Assembly: GCA_016124525.1 (NCBI GenBank)
Contig: WGNO01000046.1
Coordinates: 1-64,000, forward strand
Source of the DNA: Nostoc sp. RI_552
GTDB taxonomy: Bacteria; Cyanobacteriota; Cyanobacteriia; Cyanobacteriales; Nostocaceae
DNA length: 64,000 bases
Reading direction: 5' to 3'
The position numbers were made by a program, and so were the translations under genes. Each line of letters begins with the position of its first letter. Positions within the stretch are counted from its first letter, which is position 1. The notes below the pieces were generated by a model. The model did not search any database. It saw nothing but the letters and a program-made list of their open reading frames with translations, and had not been told where the DNA came from. This document shows positions 35,905 through 45,537 of this stretch, piece by piece.

Positions 35905-38108
35905 ACTGCCATCATTTCCGGTTCTGTCTGACACAGATTACCAAAAAAGTCGTAGCGGTCTAATGCTTCTAAAATTCCCCAAGCATAATGTCCTTGGGCA
36001 AAGTAAATTTGCGGGTAGCCATGCAACTTTTCTAGTTCCGCGCTGTAGTTACCCACAACCACAGCTAGCGTGTTCCCAGACAGCATTGATTCATCATTAC
36101 CAGATGCACCTGCTACTAAGAATCGTTTAATCGGTAGTCCCCACTTCAAGGCACAATAACGAATGGCATCACCTTTAGAGGCGCGAATAGGTAACAAGTC
36201 AAGATACATATTATGGCTGTAAATTCCTTTGACATGGAGCCTACACCGTCGCAGATGACGCATAATTTCCTTAAAACTTAAGGATGTAGCTTCATCAACA
36301 AAGTAACTGAGTTTAAACTTACCTTGAGCTTCCTCCGGCTGTAAAATCACTCCGGGTATTTCTGCCATTGCTTCACGAACAGCCTCACCATTCCAATGGT
36401 AGCTAATGTGTCTTTGCCAGTTCGTATCTGGGACTACCTGTGGGCCATAATAAATTTCACTGCCTGTTGATACAATCAGCAAGTCTGGTCTGGGGAAATT
36501 CCACTCTTCTAACATCTCTAAAGAACTTTTGAGGTTGCGCCCAGTGGCAATTCCCACCCCAGTGGAGTGCCCTTCGTTACGCAGTCGGTCAATAAGTTTG
36601 TGTAAAGCTTCTTGGTCGCCTAACAGAGTGTTATCAATTTCGCAGACCAGAAAACGATCTGCCGTTGGTAAGCGGTTCTGGTCAGGAATGTTTGAATCAG
36701 GATCATATAGCTGAGTTGCTAAAGCTTTGGGTAGGGGACTCAGCAGGGATTGGACTGGTCGTTGTGGTAACTTCTGTATCTGTTCAATATAACGTTCTAC
36801 GTGACTATGCCAAGAGAAATTGGCTCGAACTCTATCTAATCCATTTTTAGACCAAGTTTTCCATTGTTCTGTATCTGTGAGCGCTATTCGCAAGGCATCC
36901 TGGATTTGTTTAATATCTAAAGGGTCAATTAACATTCCATTTTCGCAAACCGCCAGGATATCTCGCGGCCCACCATCTGAGGTAGCGATAATTGGCACAC
37001 CGCAGGCTGTAGCTTCAATTAACGTCAGACCAAATGGCTCAGTTAAAGCCGGATTGATAAATACTCCCCTTGTTTTTGCTAATAATCGATATAGTTCTGG
37101 TACTTCATCGGATAAGTGATGTTTGGGATAGGCGACGTATCCGTAAAGGTCATAGCGGTCGATTAACTGGAAAATTTCTGTAAATACCTGACGTGGTCCT
37201 GATTCCATTGTGGTGATGTCATCTCGATTCCCTAAAATCAGGACTAAATTCGCTAAGTGACGCAGCTGTGGGTCTTCGCCATAGGCCTTGACAAGAGTAG
37301 CGACATTTTTCCGAACAGCTGGGCGGGAAAGCGCCATAATCATAGGCTTTTCAGGATTTCTGAGAAATATTTTTAAATCCTCATAAATAGGTGGTTCCTG
37401 CCAATTTTCTGGAGCCGGGTAAAACTCTTTGAGCGCTACCCCAGGAGGAATTACAACCATTCTATTTGGTTGATAGTGGTCGTAAATCCCGTACTGCTGG
37501 GTCACCTCTTGATGGGTACTAGCGATGACTAATGCTGCACTCGCCAAAGTCGTTTCTTCTGCTTCAATTCTTGTACTAATGTGATAAGTGCTTTCAATGG
37601 TTTCCCTTTTAGTTCCCTGCTCTAAAAGTCGTTGTTGTTTCACACGTCCGAGGGAATGACCAGTATGCACAAGTGGTACACCTAACCAACCAGCAACCCG
37701 ACAACCCACATATCCAGCATCGGCGTAATGACTGTGAATTAGATGAGGTAATCTTCCCACTTGGCGTAAGTGCTTGAGTAACTCATCTGCGAAATTATCT
37801 AAATGTGGCCAAAGAACTTCTTTGCGAAGATAACGACGTGGCCCACAATTAACACGAATAATTTGAGCTTTATGATTGAGAATTTCTAAAGGTTGAGCAT
37901 AATCGGAACTAACTTTTGGATCATTGACTAAACGAGTTACCAGATCTACCCGTTCTACTTGTGGATTTGCCGCTAAGGCTTGAGCGAGTTCTAAAACATA
38001 TTTAATCTGTCCACCCGTGTCAGCATCTCGCCCTAATTCTAAACTTTTACCACGAATTAAGCCGTGAACACTTACTAGTAGAATGTACAACCCAGGGCTA
38101 TTTGACAT
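35898..38108 (-). CDS. Sucrose-phosphate synthase, two-domain form
   Basis: A 736-residue enzyme making sucrose-6-phosphate from UDP-glucose (or ADP-glucose) and fructose-6-phosphate, important for compatible-solute and carbon-export metabolism. The GT-B part (1-465) has HGLIRGKSLELGRDADTGGQ, VHTGHSLG and the E-x7-E nucleotide-binding motif PALTEPFGLTLIE. A C-terminal HAD domain resembling sucrose-phosphate phosphatase follows (about 480-725). Its motif I reads FLVCEIDNTLLGD, with Glu490 replacing the nucleophile Asp, so this domain is probably not a phosphatase. Nostoc SPS proteins often lack the HAD domain; this form is like that of Synechocystis. Full length. Confidence 0.92.
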   Translation of the reverse strand: MSNSPGLYILLVSVHGLIRGKSLELGRDADTGGQIKYVLELAQALAANPQVERVDLVTRLVNDPKVSSDYAQPLEILNHKAQIIRVNCGPRRYLRKEVLWPHLDNFADELLKHLRQVGRLPHLIHSHYADAGYVGCRVAGWLGVPLVHTGHSLGRVKQQRLLEQGTKRETIESTYHISTRIEAEETTLASAALVIASTHQEVTQQYGIYDHYQPNRMVVIPPGVALKEFYPAPENWQEPPIYEDLKIFLRNPEKPMIMALSRPAVRKNVATLVKAYGEDPQLRHLANLVLILGNRDDITTMESGPRQVFTEIFQLIDRYDLYGYVAYPKHHLSDEVPELYRLLAKTRGVFINPALTEPFGLTLIEATACGVPIIATSDGGPRDILAVCENGMLIDPLDIKQIQDALRIALTDTEQWKTWSKNGLDRVRANFSWHSHVERYIEQIQKLPQRPVQSLLSPLPKALATQLYDPDSNIPDQNRLPTADRFLVCEIDNTLLGDQEALHKLIDRLRNEGHSTGVGIATGRNLKSSLEMLEEWNFPRPDLLIVSTGSEIYYGPQVVPDTNWQRHISYHWNGEAVREAMAEIPGVILQPEEAQGKFKLSYFVDEATSLSFKEIMRHLRRCRLHVKGIYSHNMYLDLLPIRASKGDAIRYCALKWGLPIKRFLVAGASGNDESMLSGNTLAVVVGNYSAELEKLHGYPQIYFAQGHYAWGILEALDRYDFFGNLCQTEPEMMAVY

Positions 38109-39358
38109 TTTGCATTCCTCAATTTCACTGTATTACAGCCCAGGAACAGCTTCTAACACACATGGCTGTTCACCGCTACGGATTAGTAAAAAAATTATGC
38201 TTGATATTTGAATATTATAAAACAAATGTGTCAATTTTTGATATTTCTTCCAGGGAAACCGTTGATGATAGCTATGTTAAAGACATAATTGTAGGTAAAA
38301 AAAGCACTGGTTAAAGTGTGAGTTTAAAATTAAATTTATCTCGATAAAAGGCAGATATTGATATTAAATAACTATGAATTATTAGAGTTTTGTCTGCCCT
38401 GAAGTAATAAAAAACAATAGACAAATTATATTTCTAACAACATCAGGTAAATTTAGGGGAAAATATAAATTTAACAAGGGCTTAATTTCTTAATGTATTA
38501 ATATTATCTAAATCACATATACCGTAGTAACATATAGTATTATCAGCGCATTTTCAGTCCCTAGCTGGTAAGAACTGTTTAAAAATTTTGTGAGACTTGT
38601 ATCATCTAAAACAACATATACCCAAAATTTGATATCCTTAATTTCTCTTGTATTTTCACGATGTTAGCCAAAGTAATATCAAAGTTTATTCTGAAATAAT
38701 CGAACTATTGACCATTAGATGTGAAACCACAAGTAATACACTTGCATCATGTTCACAAAAATGATAAACTATATCATTAATTTGATTAACATTTGCTATT
38801 TTTATATGTATTCTCTAATTGTAATCTGCAATTTACCGGGCAAAGAGTTATTTTAATGGTGAGATTAATTAGCAGTTTGAATTAGTTTACAACCGAATTA
38901 GTGCAGTAATAAGACCAATTAAATTATTCATTTACTTATTAAGTATCTAATATTAAGATGATAAACACAAGGAATAATCAACAAAAATGTTGGTGATTTT
39001 TTGATATTATCCAGAAAATCCATGACTAAATATTTTTACTTAAGTTATCTAAAACTAAATATACAAAAAATTAAATTTTACTGATTTTTTTGCTGTTATC
39101 AGTTTCTGTGGTGGGTTTTGTAGTCAATGCTCCCCTAGGGAGGAGTATACTATCTCTTATCTTCCCTACTACCAGCAAACTTACTGAGATTTCCTGAAAT
39201 TAGATACAGCAAGCAAAACATCAACAACAAAACCTCAATATAGGTTTTTTGTCTCGGATGGTTCTGATAAGTTAGTAAAATAAACACCTGAAAATAGATT
39301 CCAGGCTTCCCCAAATTGACATTGATGAAAGTAGGCAGCATAGATTTAAGATAGACTT
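38109..39358. other. 1.25-kb AT-rich gene desert upstream of lysC
   Basis: No ORF here has recognisable features or plausible coding character. The region separates divergent SPS and lysC and must contain both promoters. A short hairpin (CTCCC-CTA-GGGAG) lies near 39130. Its length is unusual for this otherwise dense window. Confidence 0.45.
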
Positions 39359-41179
39359 ATGGCGCTCATAGTTCAAAAATACGGTGGTACATCTGTTGGT
39401 ACAGTAGAACGTATTCAAGCTGTTGCACAGCGTGTTTACAAAACTGTTAATGCGGGAAATTCCGTAATCGTAGTGGTTTCAGCCATGGGAAAAACCACTG
39501 ATGGACTCGTAAAAATAGCTAAGGAAATTTCTCGAAATCCTAACTGCCGGGAAATGGATATGCTTCTTTCCACTGGGGAGCAAGTTACCATTGCTTTAGT
39601 CAGTATGGCCTTGCAAGAAATCGGACAGCCAGCAATTTCCATGACTGGCGCTCAAGTAGGTATTTTGACAGAAGCTGAACACACCCGCGCTCGGATTTTA
39701 CATATTGAAACAGAACGGCTGAATCATCATATTTCTCAAGGTAAAGTCGTTGTAGTGGCTGGATTTCAAGGCATATCTAGCATCAGAGATATGGAAATTA
39801 CTACTTTGGGGCGTGGGGGTTCCGATACTTCAGCAGTGGCTATAGCAGCGGCAACAGGAGCAAATTTTTGTGAAATTTATACAGATGTCCCAGGGATTTT
39901 GACTACAGATCCCCGCTTAGTTGCTGAAGCCAAGTTAATGGACGAAATTACCTGCAATGAAATGCTGGAACTGGCAAGTCTGGGGGCAAAAGTGTTACAT
40001 CCCCGCGCCGTGGAAATTGCCCGTAATTATGGCGTTCCTCTAGTAGTAAGGTCAAGTTGGACTAATGAACCTGGTACTTGGGTTACATCACCCAAACCCC
40101 AAGGGCGATCCCTTGTCAACTTAGAAATTGCCCGTCCTGTAGATAATGTAGAATTTGACACAGACCAAGCCAAGGTGGCATTGTTACGTGTACCCGATAA
40201 ACCAGGGGTGGCAGCTAGATTATTTGGGGAAATATCCCGACAAAGTGTGGACGTAGATTTGATTATTCAGTCAATACACGAAGCTAATAGTAACGATATT
40301 GCCTTTACTGTCACAACGCCCATATTAAAGCGCGCCGAAGCAGTAGCCTCTGCCATTGCCCCAGCATTGAGGAATCAATCTCAGCCCAACAGTGATGAAG
40401 CTGAAGTGATTGTAGAAGAAAATATTGCCAAGGTCAGCATCGCTGGGGCAGGAATGATTGGCCGTCCCGGGGTAGCAGCCAAAATGTTCGCCACCTTAGC
40501 TGAAGCCGAAGTGAACATCCAGATGATTTCCACCAGTGAAGTCAAAGTTAGTTGTGTAGTAGATGCAGCAGAATGCGATCGCGCCGTGGTGGCACTTCGT
40601 AAGGCTTTTGAAATTGAAGAAGACGAAGGACAAAAGGACAAAGGACAAATTGTTCCCTCATCTTCCCCCACTCCCCCTGTCCGTGGTGTCGCTTTAGATA
40701 TAAACCAAGCACGACTGGCAATTCGTCAAGTCCCAGATCGACCGGGGATGGCGGCAAAATTGTTTGGACTATTAGCACGGCACAACATCAGTGTTGACAT
40801 GATTATTCAATCACAGCGCTGCCGAGTAGTTGATGGTATTCCTAAACGAGATATAGCCTTTACAGTGTCGCGGATAGATGGGGAAACTACACAGCAAATG
40901 CTGACTCAAGTGGCGGGAGAATTGGGATGGGGTGAAGTTGTCTTAGATAATGCGATCGCTAAGGTAAGTATTGTGGGTGCGGGGATGGTTGGACAACCGG
41001 GGATTGCGGCTAGAATGTTTGAGGCTTTAGCCCAGCACCAAATCAATATTCAAATGATCGCTACCTCAGAAATCAAAATTAGTTGTGTTGTCGCACAAGA
41101 ACAAGGTGTACAAGCTTTGCAAGTTATTCACGCCGCCTTTGGGTTAGCTGGTAGCGAAAAATTCGTCATGCCAGCTTAA
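39359..41179 (+). CDS. lysC: Aspartate kinase with four ACT domains
   Basis: A 606-residue enzyme phosphorylating aspartate, the first step toward Lys, Thr, Met and Ile. The kinase domain (1-245) starts VQKYGGTSVG and holds GRGGSDTSAVA. Two pairs of ACT regulatory domains follow (about 255-420 and 440-600), the tandem arrangement typical of cyanobacteria, suggesting feedback by Lys and Thr. The linker between the pairs (about residues 420-440, DEGQKDKGQIVPSSSPTPP) is encoded by heptamer-like repeats (AGGACAA, CCCCACT) and appears to be an expanded spacer. Full length. Confidence 0.95.
   Translation: MALIVQKYGGTSVGTVERIQAVAQRVYKTVNAGNSVIVVVSAMGKTTDGLVKIAKEISRNPNCREMDMLLSTGEQVTIALVSMALQEIGQPAISMTGAQVGILTEAEHTRARILHIETERLNHHISQGKVVVVAGFQGISSIRDMEITTLGRGGSDTSAVAIAAATGANFCEIYTDVPGILTTDPRLVAEAKLMDEITCNEMLELASLGAKVLHPRAVEIARNYGVPLVVRSSWTNEPGTWVTSPKPQGRSLVNLEIARPVDNVEFDTDQAKVALLRVPDKPGVAARLFGEISRQSVDVDLIIQSIHEANSNDIAFTVTTPILKRAEAVASAIAPALRNQSQPNSDEAEVIVEENIAKVSIAGAGMIGRPGVAAKMFATLAEAEVNIQMISTSEVKVSCVVDAAECDRAVVALRKAFEIEEDEGQKDKGQIVPSSSPTPPVRGVALDINQARLAIRQVPDRPGMAAKLFGLLARHNISVDMIIQSQRCRVVDGIPKRDIAFTVSRIDGETTQQMLTQVAGELGWGEVVLDNAIAKVSIVGAGMVGQPGIAARMFEALAQHQINIQMIATSEIKISCVVAQEQGVQALQVIHAAFGLAGSEKFVMPA
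40620..40680. repeat. Heptamer repeats inside lysC
   Basis: Three AGGACAA-like units followed by CCCCCACTCCCCC encode the linker between the two ACT-domain pairs. The reading frame is kept, so the repeat is tolerated as a flexible spacer. Confidence 0.55.
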
Positions 41180-41301
41180 TTAGCCATCATATAACTCTTG
41201 TGGGGTGGGCATACTCTACCAGTCTTGCCCGCCCTTGTGTACATGAATTGGATGAATTTACTGTCAATTTCTTCGATGTCCAATAAAATCTTACAAACAG
41301 A

Positions 41302-42222
41302 ATGACTGATGAATTTATGAATATTCAAATTTTGGATGCACGTTATCAAATCCTCAGAGTTCTGAATGTGCAGGAGGTGGTACAAACGTATTTAGTCCAA
41401 GATGCAATGCTTCCGGGTAGCGAATTTGTAATCAAACATCTACATCCCAGCGGGGATCATCTCCAAGAGTCAGCAATTCTGCGAGAGTCATTTGCAGATG
41501 AGGCAAAAAAGTTAAAGCAGCTAGGTCGCGAATATGACCAAATTCAAAATTTAGTTAATTATTTTGAAGATCATCCAGATTTTTACTTAGTTCAAGAATA
41601 CATTGTTGGTAATAACTTAAGCTCAGAAATTTTATTGGGAACGCCCCTGGCGGAAGAACAGGTAATTGATATCTTATCAGAAGTATTAGAAATTTTGGTG
41701 TTTGTACATGACCAGGGAATAATTCACCAGAATATTAAACCAACAAATATTATTCGTCGAGAGTCAGATCAGAAGTTAGTTTTAGTTGATTTTGGTTCTG
41801 TTCAGGAAGTTGTGACTACGATTATTGGCAGTCTTGAATATGTACCACTGGAACAATTGCGGGGTGATCCCCAATATAATAGCGATATCTACGCTTTAGG
41901 GATAGTTGCGATCGCTGCACTGATAGGTTTAACAGCTAATGAAATCTCTAGACTACAAAATCAGAAAAGTCTACTAACAGGAGAAATTATTTGGCGTAAT
42001 AAAAATCAAAAAATCAGTAAAGAATTAGCAAAAATTATTGACAAAATGGTACGCTTTGACTATTGCAAGCGCTATCAGTCTGTGACTGAAGTTTTAAACG
42101 ACATATACGAGTTGAAAAATCATAAATATACTCAGCGGAAACACCATCAGCAAAAAGGTTGGTTAATTTTAGTGGGCATAGTGACTTTTATCAGTAAATA
42201 CAGCGCCCTTCATCTGAGTTAG
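41302..42222 (+). CDS. Serine/threonine kinase-like protein, probable pseudokinase with C-terminal membrane helix
   Basis: A 306-residue protein with a Hanks-type kinase fold but degraded catalysis. The Lys of VIKHL is kept and DFGSV is intact. The HRD motif is HQNIKPTN, with Asn144 replacing the catalytic Asp. The glycine-rich loop is absent (RVLNVQEVVQ), and the APE motif is altered (VPLEQL). A C-terminal hydrophobic stretch (WLILVGIVTFI) may anchor it to the membrane. It is short compared with most cyanobacterial Spk kinases. It is transcribed downstream of lysC with a gap of 122 bp. A signalling scaffold role is inferred; residual activity cannot be excluded. Confidence 0.8.
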   Translation: MTDEFMNIQILDARYQILRVLNVQEVVQTYLVQDAMLPGSEFVIKHLHPSGDHLQESAILRESFADEAKKLKQLGREYDQIQNLVNYFEDHPDFYLVQEYIVGNNLSSEILLGTPLAEEQVIDILSEVLEILVFVHDQGIIHQNIKPTNIIRRESDQKLVLVDFGSVQEVVTTIIGSLEYVPLEQLRGDPQYNSDIYALGIVAIAALIGLTANEISRLQNQKSLLTGEIIWRNKNQKISKELAKIIDKMVRFDYCKRYQSVTEVLNDIYELKNHKYTQRKHHQQKGWLILVGIVTFISKYSALHLS

Positions 42223-42280
42223 GTACAAAAAAACCCACAAGATGCTCAACCCACAAAAATTTTGTCATACCCTAAAGGAC

Positions 42281-42303
42281 ATAACACTCTGAGAGGGTGT
42301 TAT
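42281..42303. terminator. Hairpin between convergent pseudokinase and cupin genes
   Basis: The ATAACAC/GTGTTAT stem has a nine-base loop whose flanks can pair further (TCT/AGAG). It is positioned to end either gene. Confidence 0.5.
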
Positions 42304-42403
42304 TGGTAGGCTTCCTGCTCTAATACTTGTAGTAATATTTAAGTTGGGCACTTGTGTAAAAGCCGCAGTTGAAATATGTTCAAATATTTGATTGATCTAT
42401 ATT

Positions 42404-42745
42404 TTAACTTTGATCTCGCCCATAAATTTGAGCCGGTGGACTTGTGGCTTCAACTGCGGTAAATGGTTCGAGAATTTTGTATCTGTGGTTTGCACCTTTT
42501 GGTACTACCCAAGAACTTCCAGGTTCCAATAAAATCATTTGTCCTTCCATGTGTAATTCTGCGCGGCCGTTAATTACATAACCAACTGTTTCATAGTCGC
42601 GGGAAGTAGGTTGTTTATCTACCGTTGGTTGTTCCTCTTCCCAAAGACGCATAGAAACAGATTTGCCAGAGGCTAGATACTTCTGACCGAGTTTACCCTT
42701 GGGGGAATAGGTGGAGTCGATTTTCTTAATACTTGTGTCAGTCAT
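42404..42745 (-). CDS. Cupin domain-containing protein
   Basis: A 113-residue small beta-barrel protein. Cupin motif 1 is degenerate (YETVGYVINGRAELHMEGQ) and motif 2 reads LEPGSSWVVPKGANHRYKI, with one His visible. Metal binding is possible but ligands are incomplete. Function is unknown. It begins a run of minus-strand small genes (42.4-45.2 kb) that look stress-related. Confidence 0.8.
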   Translation of the reverse strand: MTDTSIKKIDSTYSPKGKLGQKYLASGKSVSMRLWEEEQPTVDKQPTSRDYETVGYVINGRAELHMEGQMILLEPGSSWVVPKGANHRYKILEPFTAVEATSPPAQIYGRDQS

Positions 42746-43009
42746 CTTGAATTAATTGTCCTATGGTTTAAGTATGACTTTGATGCAGTTATTTTTTTGT
42801 GCTTGAAAATTTCCTAAGCGTAGGATGCTTGTTCTAGTAGAGGTACAATGTGGGTAATGATAAATCATCTGTCTCTACCCGGGGATTATTTGCTCTGTGC
42901 CAAAAAACTGCTTTCATGGTGATTTATCTTTACAAGTCAATAAAATATTTATTTTTCATTTCTTTCAACCACATAAGATGCAGATAACACAGAGAAAAAA
43001 GATTTTGGT

Positions 43010-43426
43010 TTATCTGTTGTTAACTTCTGGTCTATGTTCTTGATAGTATCCATGTGGAGTGCCGGTAATTGGCTCAAGGGTTTCTTCAACTTGCTGTTGT
43101 GCTGTATCTAAGAAATCTTTTGTGGCTTCGGGTATTGGTTGATCAATGTTGAGGTTTTCTCGGATATTGTCAGCAGTTTCCTGTAGATTCTTCTGAGCAT
43201 TTTTAACTTGTTGCTCGTTTCTAATAGGTGGGTTATTATTAGGCGCACCTTTGTAATAAGTGCCTTCAGGGGTTGTAACAGTGTAAGCTTGCGCCAACAA
43301 CATTTCATGACTATAGTTAAAAATCTGAAATGAGAAAAAGACAAAACCTATGACAAAAATTAAAATAATCTGGCGCAGAAGGATATTTTTTAAGCGAGAA
43401 AATAGACTTTTCATAAGCATTCTCAA
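43010..43426 (-). CDS. Hypothetical small membrane-anchored protein
   Basis: A 138-residue protein of no family I can name with confidence. A basic start is followed by a hydrophobic segment (about 17-37, RQIILIFVIGFVFFSFQIF), which is a signal anchor or signal peptide. The remainder is hydrophilic, Asn/Gln/Glu-rich and probably helical (NAQKNLQETADNIRENLN), facing the lumen or periplasm. Met5 is an alternative start. It sits among stress-type genes. Confidence 0.65.
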   Translation of the reverse strand: MRMLMKSLFSRLKNILLRQIILIFVIGFVFFSFQIFNYSHEMLLAQAYTVTTPEGTYYKGAPNNNPPIRNEQQVKNAQKNLQETADNIRENLNIDQPIPEATKDFLDTAQQQVEETLEPITGTPHGYYQEHRPEVNNR

Positions 43427-43640
43427 TGGTGATTGTATGACTATTTTTAATCTATGGGCTGTCCTTGATTGATGGGAATTTTGCCCGTTTACGTCTTTGC
43501 TGATTTGGTTGTTATTGAAATGATTTGATGAAGAAATAAGGAAGGAAGAAGTAATGTATGACTTGAAATACTCTGCAACTGTGGTTAAGCATTGTTGAGC
43601 GACGTGTCAATACATTGCTTGAAAATGCAACTTACTTTAT

Positions 43641-44732
43641 CTACACAGCAGCCCCTGTAGTCGGTTTGGGAGGTTGAATTTGAGTTCCTATTCCTTCTCG
43701 ATATACCTCCGCTAATTGCTGCTCGTATTTGAGCAAATCGTGGTGAATTTCTTTAAAAATTGCTGTTGCTACCGGGTCAGTGTACATAGCAGACAAATTA
43801 CTAATATCCCCAATACCTGTTTGCACATCCCCCAAAGCGCAACGTAACTGATATATGTCGTCGCTCCCAGTGAAGGCACTTTTGACTTTGGCATATTGAT
43901 TAGCAATATTTGCTATGACGGAAGGCCTTTCACCCAGTCTGTTAAGATAGTTTTCCAACATTTGAATATGACGCTTTTTATTACCAATCATCTCTTGAAA
44001 GCGCGATCGCACTTGGGTATCTGATTCTTTTTCTGCGTACTGTTCCAAGGCTTCCATAGAATAACGCTCACCACTCAATGCTGTATTCAAGCCTCTAGTG
44101 ATTTCACCTTTGGTAGAACCGCCCCAAGCATCAGCCAATTTCCACCACTCAGCGCCAGTGTCTTTCTCGTCTGGAAGTGCAGCATCTTTACCACCGTAAC
44201 CCAAACGACTCAGCAGTGCTGTGGTGAAAATCGGTAAATCTCCTGGTTCGCGAGAGGTAATTAAATTCCCGTCTACCACTAAGGGCTCATCGAGATAATT
44301 TGCACCTGCATTGCTGATGTCTTTGCGGATAGCATTAAAGCCAGTGGCTTTTCTACCTTTGAGCAAATCACCTTCAATTAAAAGTTGTGGACCGTGACAA
44401 ATTGCAGCTACCCATTTTCCCTGTTGCATCGCCTCTTGTACAAAGCGGACTGTATTCGGGTTACGCCGCATTTTGTCCGGAGCCAGACCACCAGGAATTA
44501 CCACCGCATCAAAATTGTCAACAGTGGTTTCTGTGGTGGTAGCGTCGGGTTGTACTGCAAGTTTGCCTCGTTTCCCTTTATATCTTTCATTCATACGTGA
44601 ACCGAGGACAACTACCTCCATCCCAGCTTGTTTTAATCCATTACAAGGCATAGCAAATTCTATATCCTCCACTCCATTTTCAATGAGGATAGCAACTTTT
44701 TTATTGCCTGCATGATTGTTATAGTTTGTCAT
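43641..44732 (-). CDS. DJ-1/PfpI-family protein fused to a ferritin-like (DUF2383) domain
   Basis: A 363-residue two-domain protein. Residues 10-185 are a class I glutamine-amidotransferase-like PfpI domain with the nucleophile elbow AAICHGPQ (Cys near 113) and an early Glu (ENGVEDIE), as in glyoxalase- or protease-like DJ-1 proteins. Residues about 215-345 form a four-helix region with DUF2383 character (LNTALSGERYSMEALEQYA, EKESDTQVRSRFQEMIGNK). A short Pro-rich tail follows. The combination suggests protection against reactive carbonyls or oxidants, but this is inferred. Full length. Confidence 0.82.
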   Translation of the reverse strand: MTNYNNHAGNKKVAILIENGVEDIEFAMPCNGLKQAGMEVVVLGSRMNERYKGKRGKLAVQPDATTTETTVDNFDAVVIPGGLAPDKMRRNPNTVRFVQEAMQQGKWVAAICHGPQLLIEGDLLKGRKATGFNAIRKDISNAGANYLDEPLVVDGNLITSREPGDLPIFTTALLSRLGYGGKDAALPDEKDTGAEWWKLADAWGGSTKGEITRGLNTALSGERYSMEALEQYAEKESDTQVRSRFQEMIGNKKRHIQMLENYLNRLGERPSVIANIANQYAKVKSAFTGSDDIYQLRCALGDVQTGIGDISNLSAMYTDPVATAIFKEIHHDLLKYEQQLAEVYREGIGTQIQPPKPTTGAAV

Positions 44733-44791
44733 GAATTTTACCTATTGTTAGACCTTAGTGAAATAGAAGAATTGCTGTTTTTAATTACTGG

Positions 44792-45196
44792 TTACATTGC
44801 TGGAATTTCACTCGTTGGTGCTGTTGTAAATAGTTCTTCGTAATCATGAGGAAAATAATCATGAAACTTGGCAAATTTCTCAGGCTTGATGGCATTTTGT
44901 AACACTGCAAACACGGCCCGAACATGAATAGCGGTGGTTGTGGGTTCTATATTTTCTCTTTGACTGACACGAGAGATAAATTCTTGTAGGTTAAAAGATT
45001 CACTTGGTTCTCCTTCTCGTCCCTGTAAATATTGCCCAAGTTCCTGTGGTAATTCTGCTGCTATCTCGTTTGTTTCCTCTCTAGGAATGCGCTCTGTGAG
45101 AGTTTCTAAAGTAGCACGGGTAGCACGTTCTGCCTCTTCGCGAGAATTTGATTGAGCTACGCTTTGTACATGTGTAATAAACTCCTTATATTCCAT
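44792..45196 (-). CDS. DUF2267 domain-containing protein
   Basis: A 134-residue helical protein. The N-terminal half matches DUF2267: EEAERATRATLETLTERIP then ELPQELGQYL. A second short repeat of the same kind follows (FISRVSQRENIEP...). Members are common in stress-associated clusters and of unknown function. It is 59 bp upstream of the PfpI-fusion gene on the same strand, so they probably form an operon. Confidence 0.85.
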   Translation of the reverse strand: MEYKEFITHVQSVAQSNSREEAERATRATLETLTERIPREETNEIAAELPQELGQYLQGREGEPSESFNLQEFISRVSQRENIEPTTTAIHVRAVFAVLQNAIKPEKFAKFHDYFPHDYEELFTTAPTSEIPAM

Positions 45197-45537
45197 TTTC
45201 GACCTCTGGTAATTTAATTCGTAATTAGGTGGCTATCATATGTGAGGGTTAGCAAATATCAACTAATTACAGCCTTTTTTCTAGCGGGGCTGATAGTCTC
45301 GTCTGTGATTAATTACGATTTACTTTACTTGTAAACTCATAACTATATAGATTAAGCTACTACAACTTGCTTGACCTTTAATTTATACCTACTTTCCAGA
45401 GTATGACTTTAAAACTCTTTTATCTTCGTTCCCAAGGGATATATTTTTTGTCCCTAAAGTAATACATCTTTGGTGATACAGATGTGGGATGTGCAAAGGT
45501 TATGATCGATGGGTAAATAAAATTAGTTACTATTGTA
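45197..45537. promoter_or_regulatory. Divergent promoter region of the stress-type cluster
   Basis: The 340 bp between DUF2267 (minus) and DUF6335 (plus) should hold both promoters. A hairpin AGGGA/TCCCT with a T-rich loop lies near 45435-45456. No operator was recognised. Confidence 0.4.

Noticed and set aside
38102..38314. 70-codon ORF upstream of SPS
   Set aside because: No ribosome-binding site or family signal; it lies in the AT-rich promoter region.
39150..39341. 63-codon minus-strand ORF before lysC
   Set aside because: Hydrophobic by composition only; no conserved motif or start signal seen.
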